Shown in pieces: positions 8,256 to 16,029 of a stretch of 64,000 bases of DNA. The notes under the pieces were generated by a model. It ran no database searches. It saw only the letters and a program-made list of their open reading frames with translations, and was not told the origin of the DNA. The translations under genes were made by a program, and so were the position numbers. Where the stretch lies: contig DATKSL010000007.1 in the NCBI GenBank assembly GCA_035531675.1, positions 78,572-142,571 of the forward strand, given 5' to 3'. How positions within the stretch are numbered: position 1 is the stretch's first letter; the number at the start of each line of letters is the position of its first letter. The stretch is from JAJPIG01 sp035531675 (lineage in GTDB: Bacteria; Desulfobacterota; Binatia; Binatales; Binataceae).

Positions 8256-8283
8256 TTGAAGACGCGGGGCGGAATGTAATAAT
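8256..8283 (+). promoter_or_regulatory. Candidate sigma-70 promoter for yceD-rpmF-plsX
   Basis: TTGAAG at 8256-8261 and AATAAT at 8278-8283 are separated by 16 bases, 35 bases ahead of the GTG of yceD. This is the start of a long co-directional run, as expected for a promoter. Confidence 0.4.
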
Positions 8284-8318
8284 CGCAGCTCGCGCCCGCA
8301 ACACCGGCGCCAAATACC

Positions 8319-8855
8319 GTGAAACTCAAGGTCGATGAGATAGCCGCCGAGGCGAAGGAATTGTCATTCCGCGAGCCCGAGGCGGAGGTGAATCGAATCC
8401 TGAGCCGTGGCGCGCAGAGCGAATGGCGCTTCAAGGCGCCAATCGAGGTGGAACTGTCGTATTATCGGGCCGGCACCGAGCTGTTTTTCGAGGGCCGGCT
8501 GGCGGCGATGACCGGCGCGCTGTGCGCCCGCTGCGCCGAAGAGTTCGAGAGCCGCACCGAGCATCCGTTTCGCGTGATTATGACGCCGCGCTCGATCGCC
8601 GCGGATGCCGATCCCTCCAGCGATCCGACGGTCGGCGACTACGCGGTCTACGACGGCGACGGGGTCGACCTGAGCCCGCTTATCTGCGAGGAGTTGCTGC
8701 TGGCGCTGCCGACGCGCCCGCTGTGCCACGAGGAGTGCCGCGGTCTGTGCCCGCGGTGCGGGACTAATCTCAACCAGGGCGAGTGCCGCTGTCCGGAGCC
8801 GGCCAGCGACCCGCGTCTCGCGGTTCTGCGCACGCTCAAAATCCAGCGCAGCTAA
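8319..8855 (+). CDS. yceD: YceD/DUF177 family protein (rRNA accumulation protein)
   Basis: The protein has 178 residues with the DUF177 layout: an N-terminal beta-rich half, the CARC motif at the centre, the acidic D.(V)DLSPLICEELLLALP segment and a C-terminal cysteine-rich part (CHEECRGLCPRCGTNLN) likely to bind metal. The family is linked to 23S rRNA accumulation and is almost always next to rpmF, as here. Start is GTG 8319. It heads an operon with rpmF and plsX. Confidence 0.9.
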   Translation: MKLKVDEIAAEAKELSFREPEAEVNRILSRGAQSEWRFKAPIEVELSYYRAGTELFFEGRLAAMTGALCARCAEEFESRTEHPFRVIMTPRSIAADADPSSDPTVGDYAVYDGDGVDLSPLICEELLLALPTRPLCHEECRGLCPRCGTNLNQGECRCPEPASDPRLAVLRTLKIQRS

Positions 8856-8889
8856 ACCCTGCGCGGTCCAAACAGGATGTAGCTTTGCC

Positions 8890-9069
8890 ATGCAAGCACC
8901 CAAGCGCCGTACTTCCCGATCCAAGCGCAACAAGCGCCGTGCCCACGACGCGCTGAGCGCCCCGAATCCGATCGCCTGCCCGACCTGCGGCGAGCCCACG
9001 CTGCCGCATCGGATCTGCCGCCATTGCGGAAACTACCGCGGCCGCAGCCTCGCCCAGGTCGAGGAGTAA
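8890..9069 (+). CDS. rpmF: 50S ribosomal protein L32
   Basis: A 59-residue protein with a basic N terminus (PKRRTSRSKRNKRRAHDAL) followed by a zinc ribbon, CPTCG and CRHCG, typical of the zinc-binding form of L32. It sits 34 bases after yceD and 19 before plsX, the classic yceD-rpmF-plsX order. Confidence 0.95.
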   Translation: MQAPKRRTSRSKRNKRRAHDALSAPNPIACPTCGEPTLPHRICRHCGNYRGRSLAQVEE

Positions 9070-9088
9070 GCGGCCGGCAGGTCGTGGC

Positions 9089-10486
9089 ATGAAAATCGCG
9101 CTCGACGCGATGGGTGGCGACCTCGCCCCGCGGGCGGTGGTCGAAGGCGCGGTGCTTGCCGCCCGCGAACTCGGCATCGAGGTGGTGCTGGTCGGCGACC
9201 GTGAAATCGTCGCCCGTGAGCTGGCCAACCTCAAGGGCGAGCGTCTGCCGATCACTATCGAGCATGCCAGCCAGGTAGTGGAGATGGACGATTCGCCGCT
9301 CGAGTCGGTGATGACCAAGCCCAACTCCTCGATCAGCGCCGGCTTCGAGCTGGTGCGGCGCGGCGACGCGCAGGCCTTTGTCAGCGCCGGCAACTCGGGG
9401 GCGATGATGGCGGCGGCGATCCTGGTGCTCGGCACACTGCCGGGCGTCGACCGCCCGGCGATCGCGTCGCTGATTCCGTCGGCCAGCGGCTTCACGCTGC
9501 TGATCGACGTCGGCGCCAACACCGAGGTCAAGCCGCTCAACCTGGTGCAGTTTGCGGTGATGGGTACGGTCTACACCCGGCGCGTGCGGCAGATCGCCCG
9601 ACCGCGGGTCGGCATCCTGTCCAACGGCGAAGAGGATTCCAAGGGCACCGAGCTGACCCGCGCCGCGGCCGCGATGCTGCGGCAGATGAGCGCCGATGTC
9701 GATTACGTCGGTTACGTCGAGGGACGCGATATCAACCGCGGCCGCGTCGACGTGGTGGTCACCGACGGCTTCACCGGTAATGTCGCGCTGAAATCGCTGG
9801 AAGGCTTTTCCTCGTTCCTGCTCGGCAACCTGCGCGAGCTGTTCGCCGGCACGGTGCGCGGGCGTATCGCCTACCTGTTTATCGGCAAGTTTCTGAGCGC
9901 GATGCGCAACCGCCTCGATCCCTCCGAATACGGCGGCGCGCCGCTGCTCGGCGTAAGCGGGGTGGCGGTCATCGCCCATGGCTCGTCGAATCCGCGCGCG
10001 ATCCGAAACGCCGTTCGCGCCGCCGCCAACGAAGCGCTGATCAACCGGGTCAATGCCGAAATCGTCGAGCTGTTGAGCCATGGCGCCGCGGTGGCCGAGA
10101 AGCCGGCCGGCAAGGGGCTGCGCGCGATGCTGAGCCGCATGCGCGAGCGGCTCCATCGGCCCCACCCGCAGCCCCATCCTCAAAAGGAAGGCGATGCGCC
10201 GCGCCATCATAAGGAGAATGAGACCGGACGCAAGGGCGCTGCGGAGGCCCCGCCCGCCGCCGAGCCTCCGCCGCCCGCGGCCCGTGGTGCAACCGGCCCG
10301 CTGACGGCTGCACCGCCCGCCCATCCCGCTGCCAACGGCGCCGCGCCCGAGCTCGAGGCCCATCCGGCCCATCACGAGCCGTCGCCCAACGGCGCCGCGG
10401 CGGATAAGCCAAAAGCGAAAGAGCCGGAGGAACGACCGGGCGACCAGGAGGATCGGCCTCACAGTGACAAGAATAATCCCGCCTGA
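9089..10486 (+). CDS. plsX: Phosphate acyltransferase PlsX with long disordered C-terminal tail
   Basis: PlsX makes acyl-phosphate from acyl-ACP, the first step of membrane phospholipid synthesis with PlsY. The N terminus MKIALDAMGGDLAPRAVVEG and the segments SAGNSGAMMAAA and DGFTGNVALKSLEG are diagnostic. The enzyme domain ends near residue 335. PlsX proteins are usually 330-350 residues, but this one has 465: the extra 120 or so are rich in Pro, Ala, His and Glu with no hydrophobic core, so probably disordered. fabD follows 18 bases later. Confidence 0.95.
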   Translation: MKIALDAMGGDLAPRAVVEGAVLAARELGIEVVLVGDREIVARELANLKGERLPITIEHASQVVEMDDSPLESVMTKPNSSISAGFELVRRGDAQAFVSAGNSGAMMAAAILVLGTLPGVDRPAIASLIPSASGFTLLIDVGANTEVKPLNLVQFAVMGTVYTRRVRQIARPRVGILSNGEEDSKGTELTRAAAAMLRQMSADVDYVGYVEGRDINRGRVDVVVTDGFTGNVALKSLEGFSSFLLGNLRELFAGTVRGRIAYLFIGKFLSAMRNRLDPSEYGGAPLLGVSGVAVIAHGSSNPRAIRNAVRAAANEALINRVNAEIVELLSHGAAVAEKPAGKGLRAMLSRMRERLHRPHPQPHPQKEGDAPRHHKENETGRKGAAEAPPAAEPPPPAARGATGPLTAAPPAHPAANGAAPELEAHPAHHEPSPNGAAADKPKAKEPEERPGDQEDRPHSDKNNPA

Positions 10487-10504
10487 CGGTGGTCGAGTCC
10501 GCGC

Positions 10505-11446
10505 ATGAAGCTTGCCTTGCTGTTTCCCGGTCAGGGTTCCCAACGGGTTGGGATGGGCGCCGAGCTGGCGACCAATTTCACCGCCGCCCGGCACGCTTTC
10601 GAAGAGGCGGATGAGGCGCTTGGGTTCGCGCTCTCGCGCCTGTGTTTCGAAGGTCCCGAGGAACAACTCCGGCTGACGTCCAATACGCAGCCCGCGATGG
10701 TGGCGGTGGCGATCGCGGCGCATCGCGCACTGGCCGCCGAAGTGGCGCTCGAGGTCGAGCTTGGCGCCGGTCATAGCATGGGCGAATACAGCGCGCTGGT
10801 CGCTGCCGAGGCGCTCGATTTCGCCTCGGCGATGCGCGCCGTACGCGAGCGTGGCCGGCTGATGCAGGAGGCCTGCCCGCCGGGCCAGGGCACCATGGCG
10901 GCCTTGATCGGACTTGAGCCGGCCGTGGTCGACGAGATTTGCCGCGAGCTGTCAGTCGGCGGCCAGATCGTCGTGCCGGCGAACTTGAACGCCCCCGGAC
11001 AGATCGTGGTGGCCGGTCATACGGCGGCCGTGCGCCGCGCGATCGAACTGGCCAAGGAACGCGGCGGCGCGATGGCGGTCGAGCTCAAGGTCAGCGGGCC
11101 GTTCCACAGTCCGCTGATGGCTTCGGCGCGCGCCGGGATGGAAAAAATGCTCGACGGGCTCGCGGTTGGGCCGCTGCGCTTCGGGGTGATCGCCAATGTT
11201 ATCGCGGCGGTCAACACCGATCCGGCGCGCGTCAAACCGCTGCTGCTCGAGCAGATAACCGCGCCGGTGCGCTGGGGAGAATCGATGGGCGTCGTCGCGC
11301 GCCACGGCATCACCGAGGCGCTCGAGTTCGGCTGCGGCAAGGTGCTGGCCGGCATGATGCGGCGCATCGACCGCAATATCAAAGTGCGCCCGGTCGAGGA
11401 TTTGGCCTCGCTCAAAGCGGCGGTGACGGCGCTTGCCGCCGGCTGA
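10505..11446 (+). CDS. fabD: Malonyl-CoA-ACP transacylase
   Basis: It loads malonate onto ACP for fatty acid synthesis. Seen: FPGQGSQ at 7-13, nucleophile S91 in GHSMGEYSALVA, and H201 in SGPFHSPLM. Length 313 is normal. It lies between plsX and acpP on the same strand. The fabH and fabG genes that often sit in this cluster are missing here. Confidence 0.95.
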   Translation: MKLALLFPGQGSQRVGMGAELATNFTAARHAFEEADEALGFALSRLCFEGPEEQLRLTSNTQPAMVAVAIAAHRALAAEVALEVELGAGHSMGEYSALVAAEALDFASAMRAVRERGRLMQEACPPGQGTMAALIGLEPAVVDEICRELSVGGQIVVPANLNAPGQIVVAGHTAAVRRAIELAKERGGAMAVELKVSGPFHSPLMASARAGMEKMLDGLAVGPLRFGVIANVIAAVNTDPARVKPLLLEQITAPVRWGESMGVVARHGITEALEFGCGKVLAGMMRRIDRNIKVRPVEDLASLKAAVTALAAG

Positions 11447-11481
11447 GCCCGTGGCGAGCCCTTGTGGGCGCGGGGGCCAAC

Positions 11482-11510
11482 TTGCCTAGTCGAGAGCAAC
11501 CCCCTATGCT
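11482..11510 (+). promoter_or_regulatory. Candidate sigma-70 promoter for acpP
   Basis: TTGCCT (11482-11487) and TATGCT (11505-11510) are separated by 17 bases, giving a leader of about 140 bases before acpP. acpP is commonly transcribed from its own strong promoter in addition to read-through. Confidence 0.5.
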
Positions 11511-11655
11511 GCGACGTAAATTCACCCGGCGCATCGAGCATGCCAGCGGGGGCGGCGGTGGTAACCGCTTCGATCTCCGGGCCGGATGCTCCGGTGCGAA
11601 GCGCTTTCGTTGGCGGCATCGGGTTGCCGTGCTGTGCGAGGAGGAACGACACTAG

Positions 11656-11895
11656 ATGGCTTCAGACGTCGAAACCAGGGTTCGCGAGATAATCAGCGAG
11701 CAGCTCGGCGTGGCCGCGGACGAAGTGACTCCCGAGGCGTCCTTTATTGAGGATCTCGGGGCTGATTCGCTCGATATCGTCGAGCTGGTGATGGCATTGG
11801 AGGAGGAGTACGGAATGGAAATCTCGGACGAGGATGCCGAGAAAATCCGTACGGTCAAGGACGTCGTCAGCTACATCGAGGTTCACAAAAGCTGA
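11656..11895 (+). CDS. acpP: Acyl carrier protein
   Basis: A 79-residue acidic protein with the motif LGADSLD, where S38 carries the 4'-phosphopantetheine arm, followed by IVELVMALEEEYGMEI as in fatty-acid-synthesis ACPs. GAGGAGG lies 11 bases before ATG. It carries acyl intermediates for FabD and the elongation enzymes and supplies PlsX. Confidence 0.97.
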   Translation: MASDVETRVREIISEQLGVAADEVTPEASFIEDLGADSLDIVELVMALEEEYGMEISDEDAEKIRTVKDVVSYIEVHKS

Positions 11896-11943
11896 GCACC
11901 TTCGTCGGCACGCGAGGCGGCCGTATTCCGCAGCCTCGATTCG

Positions 11944-12456
11944 ATGCGTTGCCCGTTCTGCCATCATCGCGGTAACCGGGTCGTCGATTCGCGCACTTCG
12001 CGCGACGGCGCATCGATCCGCCGCCGCCGCATGTGCAGTTCGTGCAAGCGGCGCTTCACCACCTTCGAGTACGTCGAACTGGCGTTGCCGATGGTGGTCA
12101 AGAAGGACAACCGGCGCGAGCCGTACGATCGCTCGAAGATCGTTGCCGGGCTCAAGCGTGCGTGCGAAAAACGGCCGGTCTCGATGGAGACCGTCGAACA
12201 GCTCGCCGACCGCGTCGAGGCCGCGATGCTCGAGCGCGGCGAGTCTGAAGTGCCAAGCTCGTTTATCGGCAGCATGGTGATGGACGAGCTGCATCGCACC
12301 GACCCGGTAGCCTACGTGCGCTTCGCCTCGGTCTATCGATCGTTCAAGGACCTCGACGAATTCATGCGCGAGCTCGAGGATCTGATCCGCCGGCGCGAGG
12401 TGACACCCGCCGCCGTCGCTCGCCCGCGCGCCAAGAAGGGCGAGGCCGCCCGCTGA
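11944..12456 (+). CDS. nrdR: Transcriptional repressor NrdR
   Basis: A zinc ribbon (C3, C6, C31, C34) with MRCPFC and CKRRFTTFEYVE is followed by an ATP-cone (KKDNRREPYDRSKIVAGLKRA). NrdR senses dATP/ATP and represses ribonucleotide reductase genes. At 170 residues it is about 15-20 longer than usual, with a basic C-terminal tail. It precedes ribD, its standard neighbour. Confidence 0.96.
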   Translation: MRCPFCHHRGNRVVDSRTSRDGASIRRRRMCSSCKRRFTTFEYVELALPMVVKKDNRREPYDRSKIVAGLKRACEKRPVSMETVEQLADRVEAAMLERGESEVPSSFIGSMVMDELHRTDPVAYVRFASVYRSFKDLDEFMRELEDLIRRREVTPAAVARPRAKKGEAAR

Positions 12457-12474
12457 GCGCGCGGCCGGGCCACG

Positions 12475-13611
12475 ATGGCGTCGCGAGCGCCGCGCGAGCT
12501 TGATCGCCGCTTCATGGGCGAGGCGATCGCGCTGGGCCGTGCGCGGCTCGGTGTGACCACGCCGAATCCGGCCGTGGGATGCGTTATTGTGCGCGGCGGC
12601 CGCATCGTCGGGCGCGGCGCCACCGGCCGCGGCGGCCGGCCGCATGCCGAGACCGTCGCCCTGGCTCGCGCCGGACGGCGCGCGCGTGGCGCCACCGCCT
12701 ACGTCTCGTTCGAACCCTGCGCCCATCGCGGCCAGACGCCATCGTGCGCCCGCGCGCTGGCAACCGCGGGGGTAAAGCGGGTGGTGGTCGGATGCCTCGA
12801 CCCCTATCCGCCGGTGCGCGGCCGCGGCGTGCGGATCTTGCGGGCGGCCGCAATCGCGGTGACGACCGGAGTACTCGAGGACGAATGCCGGTCGGTCAAC
12901 GAAGGCTTTATCACCCGGGTCACGCGCCGGCGGCCGTTCGCGATCCTGAAGCTGGCGGCGACGCTTGACGGCCGTATCGCCTCGGCCAGCGGCGACTCGC
13001 GCTGGATCAGTTCCGCACCTTCGCGTGAGCTGGTCCATCGATGGCGCCGCGAATGCGACGCGGTGATAGTCGGGGCGGGCACCGTGATCGCCGATAATCC
13101 ACGCCTCACCTGCCGCATCGCCAATGGACGCGATCCGGTCCGGGTGGTGCTCGACGCGCAGCTCAGGACGCCGCCGCGCAGCCGCGTCTTTCGCCAGCGC
13201 TCCATCGCGCCGTCGATATTGGTCACCCGGCGCGCGAATCTCGCCCGCGCCCGCAAGCGTTACGCCGCCCGGCGCGTCGAGGTGATAGCCTGCGCCGAAC
13301 GGCGCGGCGAGCTCGACCTCGGCGAGTTGATGCGCGAGTTCGGGCGGCGCGGATGGTGCCGGGTGCTGATCGAGGGCGGGGCGCATACCGCGGCCTCGGC
13401 GTTGCGTTGCGGAATCGTCGATCGGCTGGCGATATTCGTGGCGCCGCTGATTCTGGGCGCCGGGCTGTCGGCTGTCGAAGGGCTCGCGACGACCCGGATG
13501 CGTGACGCTATCGAGATCGAATCAATCGCCGCCCGCCCGCTCGGCCGGGATTGGCTGCTCGAGGGACGGCCGCTCGGAAGCCGCGTCCGGCGGCCGCGCG
13601 CGGGCGGCTGA
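12475..13611 (+). CDS. ribD: Bifunctional riboflavin deaminase/reductase RibD
   Basis: The N-terminal deaminase domain shows the zinc motif HAE (57-59) with C82 and C91 in PCAHRGQTPSC. The C-terminal reductase domain has TLDGRIASASGDSRWIS and the late motif LIEGGAHTAASAL. It catalyses the second and third steps of riboflavin synthesis. Length 378 is normal. It starts 18 bases after nrdR. ribE (riboflavin synthase), often next, is absent. Confidence 0.95.
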   Translation: MASRAPRELDRRFMGEAIALGRARLGVTTPNPAVGCVIVRGGRIVGRGATGRGGRPHAETVALARAGRRARGATAYVSFEPCAHRGQTPSCARALATAGVKRVVVGCLDPYPPVRGRGVRILRAAAIAVTTGVLEDECRSVNEGFITRVTRRRPFAILKLAATLDGRIASASGDSRWISSAPSRELVHRWRRECDAVIVGAGTVIADNPRLTCRIANGRDPVRVVLDAQLRTPPRSRVFRQRSIAPSILVTRRANLARARKRYAARRVEVIACAERRGELDLGELMREFGRRGWCRVLIEGGAHTAASALRCGIVDRLAIFVAPLILGAGLSAVEGLATTRMRDAIEIESIAARPLGRDWLLEGRPLGSRVRRPRAGG

Positions 13612-13675
13612 CGGTCGGCTTGGAGAGGCTGTAAACGGGGTGATAGTATCCGCTTTGGAAGGCAGGCCAGAAACA

Positions 13676-14884
13676 GTGTCCGCAACGCCGCTGGAGAAAG
13701 TCTTCGACGCCATCGAGGCCGGTAAAATGGCCGTGATGATCGCCGAGGAGCGCGCTGACGCCGAGGGCGACCTGGTGATGGCGGCGGAGAAAGTCACCGC
13801 CGACCAGGTCAATTACATGGTCCGCCATGCGCGCGGAATCGTCTCGGCGGCGATCGAAGAGAAACGCATTCGCGAGCTCGGCATCCCGATCGTACCCTCT
13901 CTCCAGCGCGACGAGACCAATGAGCAGATGGGCGCGCTGGTCGAAGCGCGCGAGGGCGTTACCACCGGCATCTCGGCGGCCGATCGGGCGCGCACCATCC
14001 AGGTACTGGCCGCGGAGAGCTCGACCTCGCGCGACATCGTGATGCCCGGCCATGTGCTGCCGTTGATGGCGTTGAGCGGCGGGGTGATGGTCAGGATCGG
14101 GCGCGCCGAGGGCGCGGTCGACGCGGTGCGATGCGCCGGGTTGCGGCCGGCGGCGGCGCTGTGCACGATTCTCAACGAGGACGGGCAGGCGGCGCGGCTG
14201 GCGGAGCTGGAAGAGTTCGCCCGGCAGCACAAGCTGCCGCTGTTCTTCATCAAGGACCTGGTGCAGCATCGGCTGGCCCGTGAAATCCTGGTCCAGCGCG
14301 TCTCGGAAGCGCCTTTCCCGACGCCGCAGGGCGAGCTGCGCGCGGTCATCTATCACAACATCGTCGACGGCCGCGAGCATCTGGCTTTGATCAAGGGCGA
14401 CATCGGCGGTGGGCGGCCGGCGCTGGTGCGGCTCCATTCGGAGTGTCTGACGGGCGACGTTTTCGAATCGAGCCGCTGCGACTGCGGCGAGCAACTCGCC
14501 CGCTCGATGGATTTGATCATGAAGTCGGAAGGCGGCGTGATCATCTATCTCCATCAGGAGGGCCGCGGCATTGGGCTCGGCAACAAGATTCGGGCTTACG
14601 CGCTGCAGGATGGCGGGCTCGACACGGTCGAGGCGAACCACGAGCTGGGCTTCAAGTCGGATTTACGCGACTACGGGATCGGGGCGCAGATTCTGCGCGA
14701 TCTCGAGGTCGGCGAAGCTCGGCTGCTGACCAATAATCCCCACAAGATCGAAAGTCTGCGCCGCTACGGGGTCAAGGTGACGCGGGTGCCGCTCGAAGTT
14801 ACGCCGCACGTCGGGATTATCGATTATCTGCGGACCAAGAAGGAAAAACTCGGACACCTGTTCTCGAACCTCGACCATCAGTAG
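13676..14884 (+). CDS. ribBA: RibBA-type protein: GTP cyclohydrolase II with a probably degenerate DHBP synthase half
   Basis: The C-terminal half is an intact GTP cyclohydrolase II: zinc ligands C257, C268 and C270 in SECLTGDVFESSRCDCG, then HQEGRGIGLGNKIRAYALQ and LTNNPHKI. The N-terminal half is DHBP synthase by fold (EGVTTGISAADRART, GHVLPL), but the acidic loop REN-EGD reads ADAEGD, the GHTEA motif reads GRAEG (R143 where E. coli has metal ligand H153), and the Glu of CE..N(E/D)DG is Thr. I chose GTG 13676 (GGAAGGCAGG upstream), giving 402 residues. Activity loss in the first half is inferred. Confidence 0.9.
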   Translation: MSATPLEKVFDAIEAGKMAVMIAEERADAEGDLVMAAEKVTADQVNYMVRHARGIVSAAIEEKRIRELGIPIVPSLQRDETNEQMGALVEAREGVTTGISAADRARTIQVLAAESSTSRDIVMPGHVLPLMALSGGVMVRIGRAEGAVDAVRCAGLRPAAALCTILNEDGQAARLAELEEFARQHKLPLFFIKDLVQHRLAREILVQRVSEAPFPTPQGELRAVIYHNIVDGREHLALIKGDIGGGRPALVRLHSECLTGDVFESSRCDCGEQLARSMDLIMKSEGGVIIYLHQEGRGIGLGNKIRAYALQDGGLDTVEANHELGFKSDLRDYGIGAQILRDLEVGEARLLTNNPHKIESLRRYGVKVTRVPLEVTPHVGIIDYLRTKKEKLGHLFSNLDHQ

Positions 14885-14948
14885 CGATGCGAGGCGCGCG
14901 GCGGCTCGGCATGGCCCGCAGCCGCAGTTGCGGGCGGCGAAGTATTCC

Positions 14949-15395
14949 ATGGGATTAAGACATCACGGCCGTGAGCTGGCGCTCAAGGCGCTTTATCAGA
15001 TCGATATCCGCGGCGGCGCTACGCGCGAGGATCTGGTGCTGTTCTTCGAGAGCTTCCCGGCCGACGAGCGCGCCCGCAAGTTCGCGACCATCCTGGTCGA
15101 AGGGGTGCGCGGTGAGCAGGAGGCGCTCGATCGCGAGCTCGCCGCGGCGCTGGAGCACTGGTCGGTGAAGCGGCTGTCGCGGGTCGATCATAATATTCTG
15201 CGGCTGGCGCTCTACGAACTGCAGCGACTTGACGACGTCCCGGCGCGGGTTACGATTGATGAGGCCATCGAGCTGGCCAAGCGCTATGGCGACAAGGATT
15301 CGGGACGCTTCGTCAACGGCGTGCTCGATCAGCTTGCCGGGCGCCTTGAGCTCAAGCACAAGGGCGAGGAGAGCGGTGCGCACAAGAGCGATTAG
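14949..15395 (+). CDS. nusB: Transcription antitermination factor NusB
   Basis: An all-helical 148-residue protein starting MGLRHHGRELALKALYQID, the N-terminal NusB signature, and ending with IDEAIELAKRYGDKDSGRFVNGVLD. It joins NusE and boxA RNA to prevent termination in rRNA operons. ribH usually sits between ribBA and nusB but is missing here. ATG 14949 fits the family start. The end overlaps the lipoprotein gene by 20 bases. Confidence 0.95.
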   Translation: MGLRHHGRELALKALYQIDIRGGATREDLVLFFESFPADERARKFATILVEGVRGEQEALDRELAAALEHWSVKRLSRVDHNILRLALYELQRLDDVPARVTIDEAIELAKRYGDKDSGRFVNGVLDQLAGRLELKHKGEESGAHKSD

Positions 15396-15981
15396 GGCAG
15401 TCGGATGGCTGGCGGCGGCCGCCATCGGGTTGACGAGTGGATGCGGTTACCAATTCGCCGCCGCGGATACCTCGGCGCTGCCGGCGACCGCCACCACTAT
15501 CTACGTTTCCCACTTCGACAATCGCACCCGCATCAACGGGCTCAACGATGAGCTTCAGCTCCAGGTCGAGAAGGAGATTTCGAATCACAAGCGGCTGGTG
15601 CTGGTCGATAATCCGACCGGCGCCGATTTGACGCTGTCGGGCGACGTGACCCTCGACAACGAGGTGCCCACCACCTTCAACTCCGTCGCCGAGCCGACCC
15701 AATACACCGAGACCTTCGCGGTCGACGCGGCGCTGCGCGATAACAAGGCCAACAAGATCCTCTGGTCAACCAGCCACATGACGGCGATGTCCCGCTATTC
15801 CACCGTGGCCTCGTCGGTCATCCCGACGTCACCGACCTTCCTGCAAGGCAATCTGCGCGGCCGGGACATCGCCCAGATGACCGACCTCCAGGTCGCCCAG
15901 ACCCAGCAATTTCAATCGCAGGAGCAGATGCTGCACGGCATCGCGAAGTCGATCTATTCCTCGATGGTCCAGGGCTTTTAG
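15376..15981 (+). CDS. lptE: LptE-like LPS-assembly lipoprotein
   Basis: A lipoprotein with lipobox LTSGC at residues 20-24, followed by GYQF, the usual start of LptE proteins, then strands with TIYVSHFDNRT. LptE plugs the LptD barrel that inserts lipopolysaccharide in the outer membrane. GTG 15376 has GAGGAG nine bases upstream, lying inside the end of nusB. The position before holA and rpsT supports the call. LptE is poorly conserved, so the name rests on lipobox, length (201) and context. Confidence 0.75.
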   Translation: MRTRAIRAVGWLAAAAIGLTSGCGYQFAAADTSALPATATTIYVSHFDNRTRINGLNDELQLQVEKEISNHKRLVLVDNPTGADLTLSGDVTLDNEVPTTFNSVAEPTQYTETFAVDAALRDNKANKILWSTSHMTAMSRYSTVASSVIPTSPTFLQGNLRGRDIAQMTDLQVAQTQQFQSQEQMLHGIAKSIYSSMVQGF

Positions 15982-16029
15982 TTCCCGCGGTCGCCGGTTT
16001 GACGATTAGCGGCAGGGGCGGGCGAGTCG

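Noticed and set aside
8852..10774. 640-codon minus-strand frame opposite plsX and fabD
   Set aside because: Shadow of high-GC codons on the opposite strand; arginine/glycine/histidine-rich with no recognisable domain.
11506..11655. 49-codon frame ending directly before acpP
   Set aside because: Its ATG lies inside the best -10 element of the acpP promoter and the composition is arginine/glycine-rich like a shadow frame.
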